From JBCDIQ01 sp039024295 (lineage in GTDB: Bacteria > Bacteroidota > Bacteroidia > J057): 16,476 bases of DNA. Of the stretch, positions 1-5,684 are shown piece by piece. Within the stretch, counting starts at the first letter, position 1; each line of letters begins with the position of its first letter. Both the position numbers and the translations under genes were made by a program. The notes under the pieces were generated by a model, which did not search any database, was not told where the DNA came from, and saw only the letters and a program-made list of their open reading frames with translations. The DNA lies in NCBI GenBank assembly GCA_039024295.1, contig JBCDIQ010000095.1, forward strand, positions 1-16,476. The letters run 5' to 3'.

Positions 1-2
1 GA

Positions 3-653
3 AATTTTCCGTCCCAATCCTTCAAGTTTCAATGTTCAACATCTCTTCCTTTGGTAGAGGCCTTCCGCTCATACCCAGGTTGCAAGGTGTTTGAAATTGT
101 AGATGCAGATAGTAGGGGTGTATGGGAATGGAAAGTACGTCCTACTGACTTGGAGGTCCTGCCTCATACAGATACTACAGCTTCCAAACATTTTTTCGTC
201 AAAGCTTGGATCATTGATCATAAAGGGAAGATTTCACCTGGATATATGGACGTCATCCTTCCTGAGAGAATCTCTGATTTTGTGGTCCATAACCTTCACA
301 AGCCAATATTTTCCAGGACATATGAAATCTCTCCTTGGGAGGTAGTACCTGCAGTCGCTTCCGATTGTCCTGGCACCTATGATTTCTACTATTCCCATCG
401 AAGACCTGAAGTAGGCATCAATACCCTAAAAAATGGGCTTATGAAAGGCAAGAAAAAACAAGTAGCCGCAGCAGATCTTGCCTACATTTTACGTGATGAA
501 AACCTGAAGGAAGAAGCCCTTACCTATTTTTTGATGGCCGAGAAAAGTGGACCATTTTGCTTTTACATCTGCTGGGAAATAGCAGAATTGTACCGGGCAT
601 TGGGAAGGGAAGATAAGGCAAATGTCTACCAGGAAAAATTTGATGATTATTGA
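3..653 (+). CDS. Hypothetical protein, 3' part (5' end outside window)
   Basis: The frame is open from base 3 to the TGA at 651-653, with no stop before the TTG at 51. The gene therefore most likely begins left of the window, and the TTG start would be an artefact of the edge. About 216 codons are visible. I do not recognise the family. The first ~130 visible residues look like a mixed alpha/beta domain rich in aromatics and His/Asp. The last ~75 residues are helical, with Ala/Leu/Glu spacing like a TPR- or Sel1-type helical pair (DLAYILRDENLKEEAL, then ALGREDKANVYQ). No signal peptide or membrane segment is visible in this part. The gene converges on the DinB-type gene, with 35 bases between the stops and no convincing terminator there. 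That it is coding is supported by length and composition; function is unknown. Confidence 0.7.
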   Translation, partial: NFPSQSFKFQCSTSLPLVEAFRSYPGCKVFEIVDADSRGVWEWKVRPTDLEVLPHTDTTASKHFFVKAWIIDHKGKISPGYMDVILPERISDFVVHNLHKPIFSRTYEISPWEVVPAVASDCPGTYDFYYSHRRPEVGINTLKNGLMKGKKKQVAAADLAYILRDENLKEEALTYFLMAEKSGPFCFYICWEIAELYRALGREDKANVYQEKFDDY

Positions 654-688
654 AAGTCGGTGCAAGAGAAAAAAGCCTTTCCCGGATT

Positions 689-1204
689 TCAATTTCTTTT
701 ATCAGAATTGGAATCAGCCAGCTTAATCAGCTCCTCGCTACTCAACCCAAAAATATCAGGAACTTTTATTCCCTTAAATGAAAGCAGTTGATAGAGCTGT
801 CCCCTGTGGTGAATTTCGTGTTCAAGGATGAGGCTCAGCCATTTTTTTACCCGAATGGTTCCATGGGGTAGTTGACATCGTTCCTCAAGAAAGGAATCAG
901 ATTTGTCTTTTAAGATTGTTGTCATCCCTTGTGTTGCTTGGTGATACACCTGTAAAATTTCCTTTTGAGAAGATGCAAAAGAGGCATCACACCCGGTATA
1001 AGTAGGAGGCAAGTTTTGAAGACAAGGTTGATAAAAGTGGAGTTCAAGCAAGGCAATGTGTCGCGCTAAATCCCCTATTGAGAACATTCGCTCATCCAAC
1101 GTAAAATCAATGGTTTCTTCCGTAATCAGAGAAACCGCCCGGAGGGTTCTTTTGCGGATCTTTTCATAATGGTTCTGAAACTCAGCTATGGAGAAAACAT
1201 GCAT
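689..1204 (-). CDS. DinB/YfiT-family putative metal-dependent protein
   Basis: This 171-residue cytoplasmic protein has the usual size and four-helix pattern of the DinB superfamily (DinB/YfiT-like putative metalloenzymes, some of which act as thiol- or bacillithiol-dependent S-transferases). The three histidines expected to bind a divalent metal are visible: H49 in DLARHIALLE, and H129 and H133 in LEHEIHHRGQLYQLL, with the HxxxH spacing typical of the family. The C-terminal GIKVPDIFGLSSEEL is also a common ending in these proteins. The ATG at 1204 is followed directly by the conserved first helix. The gene diverges from the acetyltransferase gene across a 128-base spacer and converges on the unknown gene to its left. 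The exact substrate cannot be inferred. Family assignment is confident; enzymatic activity is not. Confidence 0.85.
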   Translation of the reverse strand: MHVFSIAEFQNHYEKIRKRTLRAVSLITEETIDFTLDERMFSIGDLARHIALLELHFYQPCLQNLPPTYTGCDASFASSQKEILQVYHQATQGMTTILKDKSDSFLEERCQLPHGTIRVKKWLSLILEHEIHHRGQLYQLLSFKGIKVPDIFGLSSEELIKLADSNSDKRN

Positions 1205-1332
1205 GATGGTTCAATTTATAGGCTTTAGCCAAGATCGTTTTTGTAGCGGACATCATTTGAGCCAAGTGGTATTGGAGGAACTCATAAATGACCTAAAGGT
1301 CCTGGTCTCTGGATCATTTTCTATCTTGGGGC

Positions 1333-1863
1333 ATGGACTTCCCCCAAGCAGATGTGTACCTCAGGTTGATCACCGTTGAAGATGCAGCTTTTCTTCGAGA
1401 GTTGATGAATACCCAAAAATGGCTGACCTATATCGGAGACCGAAAGGTCCGCACATTAGCGGATGCAGAGGCCTACATCCAGCAAAAAATGCACCCAGAC
1501 ATCCAACGGAAAGGATTTGTAAACCATCTCATCATTAAGCGATCAACCCATGAGCCCATAGGTACGTGCAGCCTCCACGATCGGGAAGGGGTGGAAGGGA
1601 TGGACATTGGCTATGCACTGCTGCCAGAATATGAAGGCAACGGATATGCAACCTTTGGGGCTTGCTCGATGGTAGACCTTGCCATACATGAATACAACCA
1701 ACAGCGGATTAGTGCCATAACTACTGAGCAAAATACGGGTTCCTGCAGGCTGCTAGAGAAAATTGGGTTTCAATTTCAAAGATATTTCAAGTTTCCCGGT
1801 AGCAAGGAGAAAATAAAATTGTATGTATTGAAAACGAATGGCTGGAAGGGCTGTTATCAATAG
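1333..1863 (+). CDS. GNAT N-acetyltransferase, RimJ/RimL type
   Basis: This 176-residue protein fits the RimJ/RimL-like GNAT family (Acetyltransf_3), which moves an acetyl group from acetyl-CoA to an amine. The N-terminal strand (YLRLITVEDAAFLREL) opens the fold. The acetyl-CoA-binding motif A lies near residues 91-110, where DIGYALLPEYEGNGYA includes the family-style GNGYA pyrophosphate loop. The segment N134...LLEKIGF is the usual motif B (N-x-x-S/A-x-x-L-x-E-K-x-GF). No signal peptide is present, so it should be cytoplasmic. The ATG at 1333 gives a full-length N-terminal strand. Only 26 bases separate it from the methyltransferase-like gene downstream, so the two are probably cotranscribed. 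The substrate (ribosomal protein, antibiotic or small metabolite) cannot be told from sequence. Confidence 0.88.
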   Translation: MDFPQADVYLRLITVEDAAFLRELMNTQKWLTYIGDRKVRTLADAEAYIQQKMHPDIQRKGFVNHLIIKRSTHEPIGTCSLHDREGVEGMDIGYALLPEYEGNGYATFGACSMVDLAIHEYNQQRISAITTEQNTGSCRLLEKIGFQFQRYFKFPGSKEKIKLYVLKTNGWKGCYQ

Positions 1864-1889
1864 GAGCTTATCAACTGTAACCATTTTTT

Positions 1890-2696
1890 ATGACCCTTTT
1901 CACCCTCCCGCGCATCCGAATATTTGAATGGGAAGACTTACCCGGATTTCCAGACCTGATTCGCAGTGGGAGTACAGATTTTCTCCGGTTTGCCATGATC
2001 CAATTAGGGGTTTACACACCCGTTATTCCTATGGTCAATGAAATGCTAAGCCGAAGTGGTACCAACAAAATTACAGATTTGTGTTCTGGGGGAGGTGGGC
2101 CTCTGCCAGGGCTGTACTCGCACTTTCATTCACCAACCGGAGCTCCGGTAGAAGTCTTACTCACAGACAAGTTCCCTAACCAAGAAGCAGGAGTTTACCT
2201 CAAAAATCAGCATGAAAAGCTCAGGTATGAATCATCTTCTGTGGATGTGACTTCACCTGATATGACCTTTCCGGGGGTAACAACCATGTTCTCCTCCATT
2301 CATCATTTTACAGAAGAGGAGGTGAGGCAAATTCTGGCAAATGCCCAGGCATCAGGTCAGCCCATTGGCATTTTTGAAGGAGCCAAGAGAGGCTGGGCCC
2401 CCTTACTGGGTGCTATTCTGGCAATCCCCCTGATGGTATGGGCTTTGACCCCATTTATTCGACCATTGCGCGGCTGGCGGCTTTTCTTCACCTACCTGAT
2501 TCCGGCAATTCCCCTGATGACCTGGTGGGACGGAACTGCTTCGGTGCTAAAAATGTACCGAGCAGAGGAATTGCTGGCACTTGCAAAAGAAGATGAGGCA
2601 TATGAATGGAAGAGCGGGTATTTAAAAAATAGCTTGGGGATGGAACTCACCTATTTGGTTGGATGGCCAAAGGAGATTCAGAATATTGAGCAATAA
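1890..2696 (+). CDS. Class I SAM methyltransferase-like protein with hydrophobic C-terminal half
   Basis: The 268-residue product shows a Rossmann-type SAM-binding start. Motif I is at residues 61-74 (ITDLCSGGGGPLPG) and a motif II acidic residue is D93 in VLLTDKFP. A third strand region (TTMFSSIHHFTEEEV, about 131-145) matches the post-motif position of class I methyltransferases. Unusually, residues 168-213 hold two hydrophobic stretches (LLGAILAIPLMVWALTPF and LFFTYLIPAIPLM) in the part that would normally carry the remaining core strands, suggesting membrane contact or a membrane-bound product. The C-terminal AEELLALAKE...YEWKSGYL resembles a typical methyltransferase end. It follows the GNAT gene by 26 bases and converges on the E2 gene. 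Substrate unknown; catalytic activity is inferred only from motif I. Confidence 0.75.
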   Translation: MTLFTLPRIRIFEWEDLPGFPDLIRSGSTDFLRFAMIQLGVYTPVIPMVNEMLSRSGTNKITDLCSGGGGPLPGLYSHFHSPTGAPVEVLLTDKFPNQEAGVYLKNQHEKLRYESSSVDVTSPDMTFPGVTTMFSSIHHFTEEEVRQILANAQASGQPIGIFEGAKRGWAPLLGAILAIPLMVWALTPFIRPLRGWRLFFTYLIPAIPLMTWWDGTASVLKMYRAEELLALAKEDEAYEWKSGYLKNSLGMELTYLVGWPKEIQNIEQ

Positions 2697-2722
2697 AAAA
2701 GACACATCCCGCAGGATGTGTC
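2695..2722 (-). terminator. Rho-independent terminator of the E2 gene
   Basis: A perfect 9-bp stem (GACACATCC at 2701-2709 pairing with GGATGTGTC at 2714-2722) encloses a 4-base loop. Read on the minus strand it is followed at once by six T (A at 2695-2700), about 30 bases past the E2 stop. The U-tract and the TAA stop codon of the convergent methyltransferase gene share bases 2695-2696. On the plus strand the stem has no T-run, so it would be a weak terminator in that direction. Confidence 0.85.
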
Positions 2723-2751
2723 ACTGTTAGAAATATAAACAGCAATTGTGG

Positions 2752-4059
2752 TTACAACATCAACTTCATCGGCTCTTCCATGAGCTCCTTAAAGGTTTTG
2801 AGGAAGGCAGAGCCTACCGCTCCATCCACTACCCGGTGATCACAGGAAAGTGTCACTTTCATGCGGTTACCAACAACGATCTCGCCATCTTTTACCACGG
2901 GTTTTTGTACAATGGCTCCTACGGCCATGATACAAGCATCAGGTGGATTGATGATGGCGGTAAACTCCTCAATGCCGAACATGCCCAGGTTAGAAACCGT
3001 GAAGGTGTTGCCTTCCCACTCTGAGGGCTGTAGCTTTTTGTCACGTGCCTTTCCTGCCATTTCTCGTACTTCCTGGGAAATAGTGGACAAGCCTTTGTTA
3101 TCTGCATGATGAACCACCGGTACCAGCAGTCCTTCATCTACCGCCACAGCTACGCCTACGTTAATGTCGTGATTGGTACGAATCTTATCTCCTAGCCAGG
3201 AAGAATTTACTGCCGGGTGCTGACGAAGGGCAATCGCAGATGCTTTGATCACCAGGTCATTGAAGGAAATTTTGACTGGAGATACCTCGTTGAGCTGCTT
3301 ACGGGCAGCAATGGCACGCTCCATGTCAATCTCCATGGTGAGGTAAAAGTGAGGTGCGGAGAATTTGCTTTCTGCAAGTCGGCGGGCGATGGCTTTGCGC
3401 ATCTGGGAAACACCAGTTTCCTCGTAGTTTGCACCTGTAGGAGCAGCTACTGTTACCGGAGCAGGATCTTGTGTGGGTGCAACCGGCACTTCAACTGGTG
3501 CGGCAACCGCAGGTTGAGCCGCAGGCTGGAAGTTTTCGATGTCACGTTTAACGATCCGGCCATTTTCGCCTGTGCCCTGCACATGGGCAATGTCTATCCC
3601 TTGGGCTTTTGCCATGGCCTTTGCAAGTGGAGATGCTTTGATACGACCGCCTCTTGATGTAACAGGAGCTGCCGGTGCTACAGTGACTGCTTGTGCTGCA
3701 CTGCTGCCATTGCTAGCAGGTGCTGCAACCACTTCAGGTTCTGGAGCAGGTGCTACGGCTGCTTCCGTTGCAGGTGCTCCACCACCGCTTTCGGCCGCAA
3801 GGATGCCCGAGATATCTTCGTCCTTTTCTCCAATAATGGCCAATAAGCTGCCCACTGGAATTCCATCTCCCTCCTTCACCCCAATGTGCAAGAGTACTCC
3901 GTCAAAAGGAGACTCAAAATCCATGGTGGCTTTATCGGTTTCAATTTCTGCGAGCAGCTCGCTGTTTTCAACTTCATCTCCCACCTGTTTGTGCCAGGCG
4001 GCGATTACCCCTTCTGTCATGGTATCACTTAACAGGGGCATTTTAATCACTTCTGCCAT
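2752..4059 (-). CDS. pdhC: Pyruvate dehydrogenase complex E2, dihydrolipoamide acetyltransferase
   Basis: This 435-residue protein is the acyltransferase core of a 2-oxoacid dehydrogenase complex. It takes the acetyl group from E1 onto its swinging lipoyl arm and passes it to CoA. Domains in order: one lipoyl domain (1-78) with the lipoylated lysine K43 in EIETDKATMDFES; an Ala/Pro-rich linker (about 90-135); the peripheral subunit-binding domain (about 139-175, SPLAKAMAKAQGIDIAHVQG); a second Ala/Pro linker (178-210); and the catalytic domain (about 215-435) with the active-site motif SCDHRVVDG, giving H408 and D412. The mitochondrial-like N-terminus (MPLLSDTMTEG) and this pattern favour the pyruvate rather than the 2-oxoglutarate or branched-chain complex. 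No E1 or E3 gene lies beside it, as is often the case in Bacteroidota. It diverges from the TPR gene over 120 bases and ends in its own terminator. Confidence 0.96.
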   Translation of the reverse strand: MAEVIKMPLLSDTMTEGVIAAWHKQVGDEVENSELLAEIETDKATMDFESPFDGVLLHIGVKEGDGIPVGSLLAIIGEKDEDISGILAAESGGGAPATEAAVAPAPEPEVVAAPASNGSSAAQAVTVAPAAPVTSRGGRIKASPLAKAMAKAQGIDIAHVQGTGENGRIVKRDIENFQPAAQPAVAAPVEVPVAPTQDPAPVTVAAPTGANYEETGVSQMRKAIARRLAESKFSAPHFYLTMEIDMERAIAARKQLNEVSPVKISFNDLVIKASAIALRQHPAVNSSWLGDKIRTNHDINVGVAVAVDEGLLVPVVHHADNKGLSTISQEVREMAGKARDKKLQPSEWEGNTFTVSNLGMFGIEEFTAIINPPDACIMAVGAIVQKPVVKDGEIVVGNRMKVTLSCDHRVVDGAVGSAFLKTFKELMEEPMKLML

Positions 4060-4104
4060 GCGTGTAGTTTGTCTTTGCTTAGTACTAAAAAATGTTCAGA
4101 AGAA

Positions 4105-4135
4105 TAAAGCTAAGGTAAAAGGTTTTTCGCGAAAA
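4105..4135 (-). promoter_or_regulatory. Possible E2 promoter overlapping a TTTTCGCGAAAA palindrome
   Basis: On the minus strand, TAGCTTTA (4105-4112) matches the Bacteroidota -7 box TAnnTTTG at seven of eight positions. It lies 19 bases downstream of TTTT, a three-of-four match to the -33 TTTG. The -33 position falls inside a perfect 12-bp palindrome, TTTTCGCGAAAA (4124-4135), in the divergent spacer between the E2 and TPR genes. The palindrome could be an operator. Both assignments are tentative because the boxes are imperfect. Confidence 0.3.
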
Positions 4136-4179
4136 TTCACATATTTATCCCTAATTTGATCGCAACAACCCCATAAATC

Positions 4180-5574
4180 GTGAACCCATTTTCTGAGCAG
4201 ATTCAACAAAATGAACAAACCCTGGAAGCTATTTCAGGGCTTTTGAATGACCGGGAAACCCCTGCCCTCCTCCTGTTGCGAAGTGACCATCCCGAAATTA
4301 CTCGCAAACAGTTAAATCGATTCATGGAGGCATTCCCAGACGTTCAACATTTGTTCTTGGATTTACTCCACCAGGAATTCGAAGGGTTTACCGAACTGTT
4401 GGAGGAAGTACTGCCTAAACCTTCTGGCCCTTTTCAAGTGGTCCATGTACTCAGGCTGGAGATGCCCCTCATGGCTGAGCTGGTGAATGATGAAGTTGCT
4501 CTTTTGGGACAACTAGAGGCCGAATGCAGCACCTGGGCAGATAAATTCCCCGTCATTTTTTGTTTCTGGGTGGATGCGTACACCTATGAAAAATTGGAAC
4601 AGCAGTGTCCAACCTTGTGGCGCCTTGCACACGGCACCTATCACTTCCTTCAGGAGGAGGCCTTGCGAAAAATCTACCAGGAGGGCACAATTGATACAAT
4701 TGATGACCTGCGACAAGCAAATCTGGTCCTTGAAATCGAAGAAGGAGAAAGTGCTATTCAGAAATTGTTAGCCAAAAGTGCTTTACTGATTGAAGCAGGT
4801 CAGCTTACGGATGCGCTAGCCCAGTTACAACAAGGAGCTAAAGTTCTGAAAGATAGCATTAGCCCCACAGAATTAGCGGAACTCTACTTCAGAAATGGAC
4901 AGGTATTTGCCGCTATGGAGCATCCAGCAGACGCTCTGTACTTTTTTCAACAATCACTGAGCTTGCTGGACGAAGCACCTGATGATGAGCTGGTTCCGAA
5001 AGTTTCCCTTGCCACTGCCCGGGCCTACCAGGCAAGTTCATTACCAGATGAAGCAATAGATTACCTAGAGGTGGCCCTGGAAAAATTTGAACTTCTTGAG
5101 GATGGAACTGCCATGGCAGATACCTATGCCGAGCTTGCCACTTGTTACAGAACACTCGGACAGCAAGACGAAGAACTCCAGTACTTAAAAAAAGCTGCCA
5201 AGACGTATGAGTCTGAAGCATCAACCTTGTCAGCAGCGCGGACGCTCTGGAAACTGGGAGATCGATTGGAACGGATCGGTAAAATTCCCCTTTGTATACA
5301 GGCGTACCAAAAGTCGATTAACTGGTACGATCAGGTAACTCCCTCCGTGCCTGCTGAGCAAGTTCAGGTATACCAGCATTTAGGAGCTATTTTTCTCAAT
5401 CAAAAAGACCCCAGTTCTGCTCTGGAGGTTTACCAGTCGGCTTTAGAATTGGCCGAAAAAGTAGATGATCCCATGTTGACCACGGCACTGGAAGATTCCG
5501 TCGAACAGGTTCAAGCAACTCTTCAGAAAGCGCAAAAGAAGTCGGGGGGCTTTTTTAAGCGAATTTTTAAATAA
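4180..5574 (+). CDS. TPR protein with N-terminal P-loop-less NTPase-like region
   Basis: This is a 464-residue cytoplasmic protein. The GTG start is only a few bases after an in-frame TAA at 4174-4176, so it cannot start much earlier, and a later ATG (residue 49) would cut into the first domain. Residues about 195-445 are a run of TPR-type helical pairs (for example LAELYFRNGQVFAAMEHPAD, YAELATCYRTLGQQDEEL and YQHLGAIFLNQKDPSSALEV). Residues 25-160 resemble the region that precedes TPRs in large prokaryotic signalling and conflict proteins. The order is a core strand (ALLLLRSDHPE), an LxxLxxLE-type strand (FQVVHVLRLEM), then a hydrophobic strand and the 'WL...aPdLWxwrxgxxxF' type signature, here FCFWVDAYTY...CPTLWRLAHGTYHF. 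No Walker A or clear Walker B is visible, so ATP hydrolysis is unlikely. The C-terminus is basic (KKSGGFFKRIFK). The role may be as a scaffold or sensor; this is inference. No effector domain is fused. Confidence 0.88.
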   Translation: MNPFSEQIQQNEQTLEAISGLLNDRETPALLLLRSDHPEITRKQLNRFMEAFPDVQHLFLDLLHQEFEGFTELLEEVLPKPSGPFQVVHVLRLEMPLMAELVNDEVALLGQLEAECSTWADKFPVIFCFWVDAYTYEKLEQQCPTLWRLAHGTYHFLQEEALRKIYQEGTIDTIDDLRQANLVLEIEEGESAIQKLLAKSALLIEAGQLTDALAQLQQGAKVLKDSISPTELAELYFRNGQVFAAMEHPADALYFFQQSLSLLDEAPDDELVPKVSLATARAYQASSLPDEAIDYLEVALEKFELLEDGTAMADTYAELATCYRTLGQQDEELQYLKKAAKTYESEASTLSAARTLWKLGDRLERIGKIPLCIQAYQKSINWYDQVTPSVPAEQVQVYQHLGAIFLNQKDPSSALEVYQSALELAEKVDDPMLTTALEDSVEQVQATLQKAQKKSGGFFKRIFK

Positions 5575-5608
5575 AAGAAGTAGCAGGATCGCAGAGCTTA
5601 GGCCTTTT

Positions 5609-5628
5609 CCCAGTAAAATCTTACCGGG
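5609..5628 (+). terminator. Weak terminator-like hairpin after the TPR gene
   Basis: CCCAGTAA (5609-5616) pairs with TTACCGGG (5621-5628), apart from one A-C mismatch, around a 4-base loop, 35 bases after the TPR stop. A T-rich stretch follows, but its T5 run begins only about ten bases downstream. The hairpin occupies the GTG at 5628 that would be the longest start of the next reading frame, which favours the ATG at 5685 for that gene. Confidence 0.3.
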
Positions 5629-5684
5629 TGCTTTCAATTTTTCTAATAAATCAGCAGTTTCGGGGAGTTGCAACATCCTTTCTC

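Noticed and set aside
51..53. TTG at 51 as the start of the first gene
   Set aside because: The frame is open to the window edge, so the TTG is simply the first start-like codon inside the window.
1188..1379. 63-codon plus-strand frame between DinB and GNAT
   Set aside because: It overlaps the start regions of both flanking genes in other frames and has no protein-like features; the spacer is better read as the divergent promoter region.
3539..4159. 206-codon plus-strand reading frame opposite the E2 gene
   Set aside because: Its Ala/Ser/Thr/Pro-rich translation is the antisense of the E2 linkers and lipoyl domain; the E2 gene is unmistakable.
4180..5574. Active ATPase of STAND type
   Set aside because: No GxxxxGK[ST] motif is present anywhere in the protein, so active NTP hydrolysis is not claimed.
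5628..5684. GTG at 5628 as the GH13 start
   Set aside because: It adds 19 residues before a clear signal peptide that starts at the ATG at 5685, and the GTG lies in a hairpin.
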